Part shown: piece after piece, positions 47,853-59,292 of the stretch
Layout of the letters: every line of letters starts with the position of its first letter
Position numbering within the stretch: the stretch's first letter is position 1
Assembly: GCA_024500155.1 (NCBI GenBank)
Contig: CM044872.1
Location: forward strand, 54,503,460 to 54,567,459
Direction: 5' to 3'
DNA length: 64,000 nt
Source: Chenopodium formosanum
Taxonomy: Eukaryota > Streptophyta > Magnoliopsida > Caryophyllales > Amaranthaceae
Notes under the pieces: generated by a model
Seen by the model: only the letters and a program-made list of their open reading frames with translations
Databases searched by the model: none
What the model was told of the DNA's origin: nothing
Position numbers and translations under genes: made by a program

Positions 47853-48706
47853 TCACTAAATGATTTTTCAACGGAAGCAACTAATGACCAAGCACGTACA
47901 GAAAGGCTAGGATGGAATAATGAAATTGAGATTATTGACGAGTAAACAATGCAACGAGGACCATGTTTTTGGAGCATGTTACACGAGAAGGTCTTGTACG
48001 TGTTTAATTTTCTACGAGTAATAACAATATGAATGCAAACTCTAAAGTAGTCATCTTAAAAATGACTACCAAGCCACTATACATAATTTTCATCGGCCGA
48101 TTATTGATTTAATTTTTTTGTTACTCGATTTAATTTTCTACACCGTGTGACAAGTCAATACATACCAAAACACTGATCAGGTAATCCTTGATCAAGTAAG
48201 CCTCGAATAACTAAGTAACCCGTAACTGAGCAAATATCCTTTTACGGACCGAGTAACCCTTAACCAATCGATTAATCCTTGACTAAATAACCCCTGACCA
48301 AGTAACCTGTGAGTAAATAACACTGGCTACACGGTGTGGCCAACCACATATGAACTTGATAAAAAAAAAATTAAAAAAAAAAATTCGTTTTTTCAAATAT
48401 TACTTATTTGAATTTTCGAAAAGAAATTTAAATTAATTTCCAAAACTATATATTTTAGTTAAATAAAATCATTTTTAATAAGTTAAACCGGCTAAAAATA
48501 AATATATAAACAAAAAAACAACCCCTTCAAAAAAATTAAAAAATTAAAAAAATTAACCAATGAAAATTAAATATAGTGAGTCATACATTTTAAGAATTAA
48601 TACCATACAATATCCCAATTTGAAGGAATCTGGTTCATTTTGTATTCAATTTGTTGCTTTGTTTATAAGAAGCACAAATCAAAGGTTAGTTTTTAATTCT
48701 TACGAA

Positions 48707-48709
<3 letters not shown>
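47853..48709. other. Intergenic; degenerate AACCCTTGACC-type repeats
   Basis: About 48180-48315 has imperfect units of about 17 bp around (G/T)AA(C/T)CC(C/T)TGA(C/T)(C/T)AAGT. The rest is AT-rich with A-runs near 48361 and 48520. No gene seen. Confidence 0.5.

Positions 48710-48751
<42 letters not shown>
48710..48751. repeat. AT microsatellite at the left edge of the TIR element
   Basis: Uninterrupted AT units directly adjoining GGGGAGGGATCC. Confidence 0.9.
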
Positions 48752-48754
<3 letters not shown>

Positions 48755-49689
48755 GAGGGATCCGGTAAGAACCCTCCTCTATATAAGAACCCAATCTTAT
48801 ATAAGAACCGATATCAATCGTAGGATTAGATTAAGATTAGCGGTCACGATTAAAACAAATTAAAAATCAAATTTTAATATTCCAACAGTAAAAAAAAAAA
48901 TGCAACCCTAACTTTCTCTCTCTTAGTTAGACGTTCATGACTTTCTCTCTCCTCAAACTTCCAAAAATCTCCATAGAAGTTGCAATTTGAAGGATTTTCT
49001 AATCAAGTATGTTTTTTTTTCGATTTTGTTCAAATTTTCATGAAATTCGCTTGATGTTCAAGTAGATTTTTGCGATTTTTGTGATTTGATTTTTGCGATT
49101 TTATTTATGTGATTTTTTTATTTGATTTTCATGAATTTCGAATGAGTTAAAGTCGATTTTTCATTTTTCTGATTTGATTTTCATTAGTTTTCGGCTTAGT
49201 GTTGAAATTTCAGTGATTTTAGGGCTGGAATTTCAACGATTTTAATGTTCGAATATTAGCGATTTTAGTGTTCGAATTTTAGTGATATTAGGTAATTTCA
49301 GCGCTACTCTTGATTATTAGGCAATTTCAGCCTTTTTTTTTTTGGGTGACATTTTAATGATTTTTTTGGTTCTTGAAAGCAACCCCCTGTACTATATAGA
49401 GAAATTATTTCTTAGTTTCTTAATTTTTTGGGTGATTTATGTGCAATTTTTTGGTGTCGTTGTTGTGTAGGTACTGTTGTTGTTTAGTGGCTATGGTGGT
49501 GTGAATTTGGTGGTAGTTGTTGGCTGTGATTGGTGGCAGAGGAATGGGAAGGTTGGTGATGTTGGCAGAGGTGGAGAAGGAGCAGCAAGGGGTAGGCTGA
49601 ATTGGGGTGAGTGATGGGTGTGGATTGGAGATGTGGTGTAGGATAACAGAAAGAGTGGTGAAGGTTAAGTGGCTGAGCAGCAGGGGAGA

Positions 49690-50815
49690 ACATAGAAAAA
49701 AATTTAGAGCACAGGTTTTGAACTTAGGAAAAGTATTTAAAGCACATGTTGAGAACATAGGAAAACATTTAACATAGACAAAAAAAATTAAAACATAAGA
49801 AAAAAAATTTAGAACATAGGAAAAAATTTAGAACATATGCAAAAAAAAATTTAGAACATAGAAAAAAAAAAATTAAAACACAGGCAGAAAAAAATTAGAA
49901 CATAGGTAAAAGAAAATTTAGAACATAATCTAAAAAATTAAAACATAAAAAAAAAACTACAAGCAGAGGTTTTAAACATAGGAAAAAATTTAGAACATAA
50001 GAAAAAAAATGTAGAGCACATGTATAGAACATAGGGAAAAAAATTAGAACATAGGAAAATAAATTTAGAAGATAGAAAAAAGAATTTAGAACATAGGTAA
50101 AAGAATATTTAGATTTTAGAACATTGGAAAAAAAAACTTTAGAACATAGGAATCGGAGAAAAAATTTAGAACATTGGAAAAAAAAAACTTTAGAACATAA
50201 GTAGACTAAATTTAGAACATAGGAAAATAAACTTTAGAACATAAGTAGACTAATTTAACATAGGAAAATAAGCTTTAGAACACATTTAGACTAAAAAAAA
50301 ATTAGAACATAGGAAAATAAATTTAGAATATAGACAAAAGAATTTAGAACATTGGTAAAAGAATATTTAGATTTTAGAACATAGGAAACAAACTTTAGAA
50401 CATAAGGAGAAAAAATTTAGAACATTTGAAAAAAAAAAAACAAAACAAAACAAAACTTTAGAACATAAGTAGATTAAATTTAGAACATTAGAAAAAAAAA
50501 AACTTTAGAACATAAGTAGACTAAATTTAGAACATAGGAAAATAAACTTTAGAACATAAGGAGAAAAAATTTAGAACATTTGAAAAAAAAAATAAACAAA
50601 ACTTTAGAACATAAGTAGATTAAATTTAGAACATTAGAAAAAAAAACTTTAGAACATAAGTAGACTAAATTTAGAACATAGGAAAATAAACTTTAGAACA
50701 TAAGTAGACTAAATTTAGAACATAGGAAAATAAACTTTAGAACATATGTAGACTAAATTTAGAACATAGGAGCAAGAAAAAAAATTTAGAACATAGAAAA
50801 AGAATATTCTGTTTA
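49690..50815 (+). repeat. Minisatellite TTTAGAACATAGGAAAA, copy 1
   Basis: About fifty degenerate units of roughly 20-24 bp, all containing TTTAGAACATA followed by GGAAAA, AGTAGACTAAA or AGGAGAAAAA. Higher-order runs alternate the GG-type and AGTAGAC-type units. Scattered single units continue at 52400-52510. Confidence 0.85.
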
Positions 50816-51187
50816 TGTTCTAAAGTACGTAGTACGATTATACGAATCTATTTTATATTCTTAGTCATGGTTATTGTATCTAGCAATTCCTAGTTAACTT
50901 TACTACTTTTGAATCATAAAAATCATTGACAGAAACATGAAAAAAAAAATCTAGGTCAAGGAAATCTTGAAAATTCTGGAAAAAAAAAATCAATAAAAAT
51001 AACAATTTATTATTACTAAAGAAGAAAAAGGTAAGTAATAATCTATTACTAAAGTATGTTCTTAAGAATGTGTCATATGTTCTTTATTTAGCATTCTATA
51101 TTCCGTTAAACAATTCCTATGTTCTAATTTTAGAACATTTGCAATAAATTTTAGAACAAATTCAGTAAATTTTAGAACATATGCTAA

Positions 51188-51258
51188 AACCTATTAGCTC
51201 AATTGGCAGAGCACTATGCAAATTCTTAGAAGATGTAGGTTCGACTCCTACATAGGTT
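51188..51258 (+). ncRNA. tRNA-like cloverleaf, copy 1 forward
   Basis: 71 nt. Acceptor arms AACCTAT and ATAGGTT pair over 7 bp. D arm GCTC/GAGC, T arm GTAGG-TTCGACT-CCTAC. Pol III A-box TAGCTCAATTGG and B-box GGTTCGACTCC are intact. The anticodon arm is CTATG-CAAATT-CTTAG with one mismatch and a 6-nt loop, lacking U33, so it cannot decode normally. No T4 terminator within 50 nt. Possibly derived from tRNA-Cys (shared AGCTCA...GGTAGAGCA and AGAGG), which is inference. Confidence 0.75.
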
Positions 51259-51387
51259 AACTCAAAATAATTTCAAAAAGAAAATTAAATTAACACTAAG
51301 TAATATTTTGTACAAGAATAAATTGGTTGAAATGATTAGCGACTACGGAAACTTTGTTACATCTCTTGTCTCTACACTATGAAAATG

Positions 51388-51458
51388 AACCTACACGGGA
51401 TTCGAACCCACATTTTTTGTGCATTTGCACAATGCTCTACCCGTTGAGCTAGTAGGCT
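51388..51458 (-). ncRNA. tRNA-like cloverleaf, copy 1 reverse
   Basis: 71 nt on the minus strand. Acceptor AGCCTAC/GTAGGTT (one G-U), D arm GCTC/GAGC, anticodon arm TTGTG-CAAATG-CACAA (6-nt loop), T arm GTGGG-TTCGAAT-CCCGT. A-box TAGCTCAACGGG and B-box GGTTCGAATCC are intact. A TTTT run follows 3 nt after the 3' end, a possible Pol III terminator. It faces the forward copy across 129 bp. Confidence 0.78.
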
Positions 51459-53175
51459 AATGTATATAAAGCATTTGAACTAAAAAAATTACTAGAAAGA
51501 TGGAAATTAAGTTTGCTTATGCTGTCATTAATAGTCCTTTAGTGCACATTTTGGAAGGGCAAGGACTATCCCATGCTAAGACTAGTACTAATTAAGCAAG
51601 CTTTGACAAAAATATGACTAACAATAAAGGGTAGTGCTTAAATCAGAAAGTATACTCATGATCAATACGCATATTATGTAAGGTTGTTTGAGAAGAGTAT
51701 ACATGTAGTGCTCACATGATATGCATAGTGATGATATAGTATGCCCAAGTATGCAAGTAATCAAAGTCATATTCTATTTTCAAGCCTATTTATAAGTGGT
51801 ACACTGCAAACCAATAAATTTTATAGAGAGAATGAGTATACTAGTATAGGACATTCATAATTCCCTCAGAACACAATTTGGTCTCATAGAAATTATAGGG
51901 AGTTGCTTACTGATACTCCATGTTCTTCCTTTTCTATAGGGCGGCTACAGGTTGAATAGAAAGTTAGCAAAACAACATTCTTACATATATATAGATGTTT
52001 TACTTGAATATTTTTCTTGAACAAGAGACATTATTAAGATCCAAATATATATTGTGTAACTGGGAATCATTTTGGGTATGCACGTTTCATTTTCAAAATC
52101 AAAATCTGGATGATGGCCACATATTTTCAAAATCAAAATGTGGATGATGGCCACATTACTGTTGTGGCCATGATGGATCTAAATGAAAGTTTGTTGATGC
52201 CACCACGCTTTACAAAATCCATCTAGAGGATATGAATATATGATACGAAACTCCACTTGCTACATTCTTTATCAAAATATTACTTGTATAATACATGCAT
52301 AACTAATAAGAAAATTCTGAAATGAGTGAAACATGTGTAACAAAGTCAACACCAACAGAGTCATCACCATCTAACTCCCTTGATTAGACAATTTCATACT
52401 TTAGAACATAGAAATCATACAGCATTTGCATAGTTTAGAACATCAAAATCATCGTCAAACATGATATATCCCTATAAAATCACTACACATGATATTTAGA
52501 ACATAAGGAGTATTTAGAACATAAAAAATTAAATCAGAAAAAAAAATCACACATGATAACAAACCTGAATGAGTAAGACGATGAAGGACTCTGATTAAGG
52601 TCAAACATCCAAATCTATGACCATCAAACATGTAAAAACCTAGAAAATTTTAAAATAATTCAAAAACATTGAGCCCAAAAAATAATCGAAAAAATCATAC
52701 AACAAAAAAAAAAGAAAAAAAAATTACGATCAAATAATTGAACATAAACTGATAAAGCACAAAAAATCTAACACAATTGAACAAATTAATCCAAAAAATT
52801 GAACAAAAATTGCAATAAGCCCAAAAAATTAAACCATAATAAAAAAATTAAACCGAAAAAATGAAAATTAAATGAACATTCTACATTGAAACAATCGTTT
52901 AACATGAAGAATTTAATAATGAATTTGACAAACTTACCGAATTTGATGATGAATTTCCACCCAAATAACAATTGGATGAGAGATAAAGTGATACCTGCTT
53001 GAAGTTTTAGGGTGAGAAGATGGTGAAAGAGGAAGAAGAGAGGAGGGTGTATGTCTGATGGATGCACAAAATTACAAAAATGTCATTACTATAGCTGTAT
53101 TTAGGGCGGTTGGATCTTATCTAATCAATGGCCCAAATTAGTTCTTATATAGAGGAGGGTTCTTATATGAGCCTT

Positions 53176-53176
53176 C

Positions 53177-53270
<94 letters not shown>
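53176..53270. repeat. CT then AT microsatellites between the two TIR elements
   Basis: CT units at about 53176-53200 followed by AT units at 53201-53270. Copy 2 starts immediately after. Confidence 0.9.
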
Positions 53271-54714
53271 GGGAGGGATCCGGTAAGAACTCATCCTTAT
53301 ATAAGAACCTTAGTTATATAAGAACCAATCTCATCCGTAGGATTAGGTTAATTTCGACGGTAAAGATTAAAACAAAAACCCTCCCTCAAACCCCTAATTC
53401 ACCGTCCAAAATTTTCTCTCTCCTCAAATTTTCAAACCTCTTTACTTTCTCTCTCCTCACATCCCAAAATCTAAAACAAATCACTGCATAAACAACCTTA
53501 ATTGCTCAAATTAGGTATGTATTTTTTCGATTTTGTTCAAATTTCATGAATTTTGCATGATATTCAAGTCGATGTCTGCAATTTTGCAATTTTAATCTTT
53601 GCGATTTGATTTATACGATTTCAATGAATTTCGCATGAGTTCAAGTCGATTTTGATTTTTCTGATTTGTTTTTCATTAAATTTCGGCAAGAACAAATTGA
53701 AGAAAAACAATTGAGTGGAAGGAGGAGAAGAACATAAAAACGTACAGAAATTAGCGCCAAATGTAAAGGTATTGATAATTTAACTATTTTGAAGAATTTT
53801 ATGTATTTATATGGCTTTTTCGTTTGATTTTTGCTAATTTCAAAACCTTATCAAATTTGTAGAAACTGTTTATGTTTGTGTTCTAATAATCTGTATTTGT
53901 ATGCTTAACATGTTAAATTATGATAATTTATGCTTTTTGTAATTTAGAAATTGGAATTACGTTCTAAAGATTAACTGTTATGTTCTAAAATTAGTAGTAT
54001 TATGCTCTAAAGTATATATTTGAATACATTGATGATGTCAAAAATCAATAATTAGTTTTGACCTGGAACTAAATAATATCATGAGGCTCCATAATCCTGC
54101 TGATAGAGTGTTTGTTGATGCTGGGAGTGAATATGACTTAGTTAACTGAAGGTGTTACTAGCATTTGGTAAAAGATATGGAAACTCTTTTGAAAGGTTGG
54201 TTTTAGACGTTGTATTTGTAGGAATATGTGGCAAATGTTGTTGTTTACAGTTTGAAAATCTATGGTAGCGGAGTTGAGTTGTCTTTGCTCCGTGATTGCA
54301 AAGATGTCCTTGTACCTTCCTTTAGCTTAACATGCGTCTCCTATCTCAACCTTTGAAAGATATAATCAAAATCTTGTTGGTTGACTTGTTTTTTGGGTGG
54401 TAATTTCTATCACGAATCCACATACAAAGTATAAGATACATTTATGTGATCTTGGGTATTGTTGATTAATCAAGTTGGCTGCCTTATGAAGCTTATTGTT
54501 TTTTTAGAGATTGCACTATTTTGCTTTGCCTTGAGAACAAGATATAAAAGTTTTCTCTAAACTCTTGAATTTTGAGATTTGTTATTTATATGGCATCTAC
54601 AAAACTATTGTAAGCTAAAAGAGGAGTCGATTTTTAATATATATTCAAATTGAAAATCAGCAACAAGGTATATATGTCTTCACCTTTATTAGCTTTACTT
54701 TAAAATTTCATAGG

Positions 54715-55560
54715 GAAAAAATTTAGACCATAGGAAAAAAAAAATTAAAACATAGAGAAAAAATTAGAACATAGAAAAAAATTTATAACATATGTTTAGA
54801 GGAAAAATGTTAGAACATAGGAAAAAAAATTTAGAACATATTAAAAAATAAATAAATAAATTTGGAACATAGGAAGTAGAACGTAGAAAAAAAAATTAGA
54901 ACATAGAGAGACAGAAAGTTTAGAACATAGGGTGAAAAAAGTTTAGAACATAGAAAAAAGAGTTTAGAACATAGGAAAAAGAGTTTAGAACATAAGCGGA
55001 AAAATTTTAAACATAAGAAAAAAATTTAGGACATAGACTAAAATTTAGAACATAGGCGGAAAAATTTAGAACATAGGCGGAAAATTTAGAACATAGACTA
55101 AATTAGGAAGAAATATTTAGAACAAGACAGAAAAATTTTAGAACATAATAAAAAATTAGATCATAGGAAAAAAATTTAGAACATAGAAAAAAATTAGAAC
55201 ATTAGAAAAAATTTAGAATATAGAAAAATTTTAGAACATACAAAAAAAATTAAAACATAGGCAGAGAAAGTTAGAACATACAAAAAAAAATTAGAACATA
55301 GGCAGAAAAAGTTAGAACATACGAAAAGAAAATGAATATGGCTTAGAAGTTAGAATGTAGGAAAAAAAAATTAAAATAGAAGTAGGAATTTAGAATATAG
55401 GCCGTAAAAAATTAGAACATAGGGGAAAAAATCAGAACATATGTTTTAAACATAAGAAATAAAATTTTGAACATAGGGAAAATAAATTAGATTATAGGTT
55501 TTAGAACATATATGAAAAATATGTGGAACATAGGATAAAAAACTTAGAACATAGGGTTAT
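54715..55560 (+). repeat. Minisatellite TTTAGAACATAGGAAAA, copy 2
   Basis: About thirty-five degenerate units of TTTAGAACATAGG plus A-rich spacer, same family as copy 1, with GGCGGAAAA and GGCAGAAAA variants. It ends 65 bp before the forward tRNA-like sequence. Confidence 0.85.
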
Positions 55561-55626
55561 TGTAATGGTTAAATTTTAGGTTTGATTACACTATTTATTT
55601 ATTTATTTAATTGATGGGTATGCTTA

Positions 55627-55697
55627 AACCTATTAGCTCAAGTGGTAGAGCACTATGCAAATGCATAGAGGATGTAGGTTCGATTCCTACATAGGTT
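55627..55697 (+). ncRNA. tRNA-like cloverleaf, copy 2 forward
   Basis: 71 nt, better preserved than copy 1. Acceptor AACCTAT/ATAGGTT (7 bp), D arm GCTC-AAGTGGTA-GAGC, anticodon arm CTATG-CAAATG-CATAG (perfect stem, 6-nt loop), T arm GTAGG-TTCGATT-CCTAC. A-box TAGCTCAAGTGG and B-box GGTTCGATTCC intact. No close T4 terminator. Confidence 0.8.
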
Positions 55698-55956
55698 ATC
55701 TCTAAAATAATTAAAAAAAAATCTAATTAGCACTAAGTTATACAAACAAAACATTCCGCTTTTGTTGATGGCTCTTGAATCTTGACGACATGTTTGTGTG
55801 GGGATATGAGAAGACAAGTGTGTATTCAGTATGATTCGGATACCAATCTTTTTTCTTTTTTATAGGAACATGTCTGTTGGTCCGATCAATGTATTCGAAC
55901 AACTATGCTACAACTAAACTTTTATACAAAACTCTCGTCTCCACATTATACGAATG

Positions 55957-56026
55957 AACCTACGTGGGATTCGAACCCACATTTTTGTGCATTTGCACAA
56001 TGCTCTACCCGTTAAGCTTGTAGGCT
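55957..56026 (-). ncRNA. tRNA-like cloverleaf, copy 2 reverse
   Basis: 70 nt on the minus strand. Acceptor AGCCTAC/GTAGGTT, anticodon arm TTGTG-CAAATG-CACAA with the same 6-nt loop, T arm GTGGG-TTCGAAT-CCCAC perfect. The D stem has one mismatch (GCTT/GAGC). B-box GGTTCGAATCC intact. The TTTT seen after copy 1 reverse is changed to TTCG here. Confidence 0.75.
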
Positions 56027-57408
56027 AATGTATGTACAACATTTATTTCATTAAATTAAACTAGACTTGAGAAATTGGGTGAAGCTTGGAAAAGAGGTAT
56101 TTTGTTGTTGCTTATATATATAATGATAATGCATACATCTTACAAACACAACATAAGAACTTATTTGAAAGCTGTTGAAGCTTAAAGTTTTGATGATGAT
56201 AGACTTAAACTCAAGCAAACTTAACTAAAGATTTCTTTTAGTGTTTGACTAAGAACAGGTGAAGTAGACCTTGGTGGTGGAAGAGTAACCTTAACTAACA
56301 AGAACATGAAGAGAATTCTTTAAGAAGGTTAATCAAGATAAAAGAAGAGTTCCCTAACAGGAACTTAGTTCTCTAACAAGAACTACTTGAGTTCCCTAAC
56401 AAGAACGTTCGCTAACAGGAACTTGAAGACAGCAGGAACTTGGTCCTGGTCTGCGTGAAGCCCAAGCAATCCTCGAGTGCAGAATAAAATGGCGCAGCAA
56501 CTTATTTAGTTAAGATTTTGTCTTCTAGACTTGCTGTTAATTATGCTAAGTAGGTTTTGCACGAAACCTATTAGAAGCGTGACAAAGGCTTGGCAAATAT
56601 AATTAAAATGGAAAAGATAAAAAGATAGTTTTTAAGGAAAGATTTTCTAAAAGATTTATTTCTTTAAAAACTGATTATTAGAAAGATATTATTCTGTTTA
56701 ATAATCTATCTTTATCTAGTTTTCCAAAAAGATTTTCTTTAAAAATGATTTACTTAAAATCGTGTTTTGAGATTTTGTAATTTAACATCTTTATCTTTTG
56801 AAAACCTTATATATTTACTATATGAGCTAGTCTCGTATAAATAGTGGGGATCTTACTTCATAGTTTTCTATGAGTTTTATGCTTGAAGAAATCATCCGTG
56901 CTTAATTGTGTAAGTTTGCCAAGCTTATTATTTGTTATATTAGTTTCGAGTTTCGTGCATAACTTGCCTAGCATATTCTAGGGTCATATATTTTGTACTG
57001 GTTGGGTTCTTGGGTGAGTGTGTAATTTATATTTTGCATACAATGTGTAAGCTTCTAGTGTGAGGCTGAGAGAGTACTTTGGGAGTACGAGTGAATCTAA
57101 GTTTGGGACTTAGATTGGGTAGGATAGGGTCCTACTGTGTAGCATGTTCAGTGTGGAACTTGTGAGCAAAGGTCTGTGGATGAAAGGTTGTAATTTGGGA
57201 TTGCCCTATTTTAGTGGAGTAACTTGGTTTTGGAAATCCCTTAGGAAGGGTCGAAGTTTTACTTCCAATTGGGCCCTGGAAGGTTTCCTCATAAAAATCT
57301 GTGTGCATTGCAAGTTCCTTTATAGTTTATTTATATTCCGCAAAAAGTAGTAACTGGAACTCACATACAATTCACCCCCCTCTTGTAGCGTTTGTCTTCA
57401 CTAACAAT

Positions 57409-57420
57409 TGGTATCAGAGC
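57409..57420 (+). other. Copia primer-binding site (initiator tRNA-Met)
   Basis: TGGTATCAGAGC two bases after the LTR end, complementary to the 3' end of initiator tRNA-Met, the usual copia primer. Confidence 0.9.
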
Positions 57421-57472
57421 ACGGTTCTCACATGAAAGCAGATAACTTTGTTGAGTAAGTTCCTGAGGAGAG

Positions 57473-58255
57473 ATGAATTACAAGGAGAAACTTGAAGAAG
57501 GGTATTCTACCCAACGTCCACCTATGTTTAATGGTAAGTTTTATGCCTACTGGAAAAATAGGATGGAGATTTTCATCAAGGCTGAAAATTACCAAGTATG
57601 GCGTGTGATTGAATCTGGTGATTTCGAGGTAACTGCAACCAATGACAAAAACGAGGTAGTTCCTAAACTTATTTCTGATTATGATAAAGAGGATTATCAG
57701 AAACTTGAGTTAAATGCTCTAGCTGTCAAATATTTGCACTGTGGTCTTGGACTCCATGAACATAATCGTATTATGGGGTGTAAGACAACTAAACAGATTT
57801 GGGATTTACTAGAGGCAACTCATGAAGGAACTAATGAAGTAAAACGTTCTAAAATTGATTTATTGATGTCTAGGTATGAAAGGTTTGAAATGCAGTCTAA
57901 GGAAACCATAGAAGAAATGTTTACAAGATTTAATGATATAATTAATGAACTGAATTCCCTTGGCAGGCACATTCCTATAGATGAACAGGCAAGAAAGATC
58001 TTAAGGAGTCTACCACATGATGAACGCTGGAGATCCAAGGTTACTGCAATGCAGGAAGCCAAGGACTTCACTAAGTTCAATATGGAACAACTAGCAGGTT
58101 CCTTGATGACTCATGAACTTCACCTGAGTTCCAATACTGAAAGTTCCAAGAACAAAAGTCTCGCACTTAAGGCACAAGACTCAGATGACTCAGAAGTTGA
58201 TGAGGATGGGATGGCCATGCTAGTAAAAAGATTCAAGAGAATGATGAACAACTAG
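57473..58255 (+). CDS. Copia gag (UBN2-type), truncated by a stop
   Basis: 260 aa. It starts MNYKEKLEEGYSTQRPPMFN, the gag N-terminus typical of plant copia elements, with YWKNRMEIFIKA and the helical region KTTKQIWDLLEATHEGT...LLMSRYERFEM. A TAG at 58253 ends the frame just before the zinc knuckle CFKCGSKDHFIKDC (about 58301-58342), which follows in the same frame. In an active element this would be one polyprotein. It would form the particle that packages element RNA. Confidence 0.88.
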   Translation: MNYKEKLEEGYSTQRPPMFNGKFYAYWKNRMEIFIKAENYQVWRVIESGDFEVTATNDKNEVVPKLISDYDKEDYQKLELNALAVKYLHCGLGLHEHNRIMGCKTTKQIWDLLEATHEGTNEVKRSKIDLLMSRYERFEMQSKETIEEMFTRFNDIINELNSLGRHIPIDEQARKILRSLPHDERWRSKVTAMQEAKDFTKFNMEQLAGSLMTHELHLSSNTESSKNKSLALKAQDSDDSEVDEDGMAMLVKRFKRMMNN

Positions 58256-59286
58256 AAGTTTGATAGGAACAAGAAGGCTACAAGTTCCAGAGACACTACC
58301 TGTTTCAAGTGTGGCTCAAAAGATCATTTCATCAAGGACTGTCCAATCAAGGAAGGTGATAAAGGAAAGACTAAAGGAAAGGATCAATCCAAGGATTCCA
58401 GAGTCTATAAGCCATACTTTACTAAGGAAAATGTAAAGAAGGCTATGCTTGCTGCCTAGGGAGACACAGACTCAGAAGAAGAAGAAGACCACCTTCAAAA
58501 GAAACTGCGCATCTATGTCTAATGGCCAAAACTGATGAAAAGGCCAAACTGAAGGAACTCGAGGCTGAGGTATGGTTTTCTCAAAATGAATTAAGACATT
58601 TTTCTAAAGAGAAACTAATATGTGCTGTTTTGGACATTCAAGAAGAGCTAAAAGAAGTACATAGAGCAAAACAGCAAAGTGATAAGACTTTGTTAACTTA
58701 CAAAGAAAATAGTGAATGGGTAGACCGTATGAAGTTTGATATTCAATACAGGTTTTTTAGTCTCTTTGATGACAATGTTGTCCTAAAAGAAACTATAGAA
58801 AAACTGAAACATGATAACATACTTTTGAATGTGGAATTATCTTTGTTAAAACTTAGTGTTGATACTCCTAACTCTAAAGTTCCTCCACTTATGCATTATC
58901 CGAGTTTTGAAAAATTAAAATCTGATTTGGAAGATCTAAAAATGGATAAGGCAAGACTTGAGGGGGAACTTGAGAGATCTAGGAAAGGCAAGCAATCCAT
59001 TGAATATAAAGTTCCAGATTGGATTGCTAAAGCTCAGACCAAGAGAACAGAGGGATTAGGTTTTAAAAAGAAGTTCCTAAAGGAAAAGAAGTATGTAGAT
59101 TTACTAAGTAGTATTGTTTGCTATTTCTGTGGACACAAAGGACACAAGCAGGTTAAGTGTCTTAAGAAAGAAAAAAGCACAGAAAAGAATGAAAAACATG
59201 TGGAACAGATTTGGGTTAAGAAAGATAACCCCACTCATGTTACACAGGAACCCAAGGAAACCTGGGTTCCTGACACTAACGTTTGA
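58256..59286 (+). pseudogene. Copia gag C-terminal segment with two zinc knuckles and coiled coil
   Basis: The knuckle CFKCGSKDHFIKDC is in the gag frame and is followed by another TAG near 58457. From 58522 a different frame encodes about 250 aa, rich in Lys/Glu/Leu heptads (KAKLKELEAEV, DLEDLKMDKARLEGELERSR), with a second knuckle CYFCGHKGHKQVKC near 59120. Such coiled-coil gag extensions occur in Sirevirus-like copia elements. The frame ends at WVPDTNV. Confidence 0.75.
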
Positions 59287-59292
59287 TTCTTC

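Larger units (their letters stand above)
48752..53175. mobile_element. TA-microsatellite-embedded TIR element, copy 1 (4.4 kb)
   Basis: The left end GGGGAGGGATCCGGTAAGAA and the following CCCTCCTCTATATAAGAAC match, inverted, the right end (GTTCTTATATAGAGGAGGG, then TTCTTATATGAGCCTTCCTC). The inner 20 bp are perfect. Both ends abut TA/AT microsatellites, a target preference like that of Micron MITEs. Subterminal copies of TATATAAGAACC recur. Inside: AT-rich leader, minisatellite (49690-50810), a pair of tRNA-like sequences (51188-51458) and unexplained sequence 51480-52340. No transposase frame; superfamily not assigned. Confidence 0.75.
53271..56172. mobile_element. TA-embedded TIR element, copy 2 (right end lost)
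   Basis: It starts GGGAGGGATCCGGTAAGAAC with two further TATATAAGAACC motifs, as in copy 1. Shared blocks follow: CGTAGGATTAG, GATTAAAACAAA, CGATTTTGTTCAAATTT. It carries its own minisatellite (54715-55560) and tRNA-like pair (55627-56026). 54050-54660 is not found in copy 1 and has no recognisable origin. The right TIR is missing; copia LTR sequence begins at 56173. Confidence 0.7.

Noticed and set aside
49420..49758. 112-aa minus-strand frame in the TIR element
   Set aside because: Low-complexity Pro/Thr/His frame without homologs I recognise; not conserved in copy 2.
51188..56026. Functional tRNA genes
   Set aside because: All four have a 6-nt anticodon loop without U33, so they would not decode; kept as tRNA-like.
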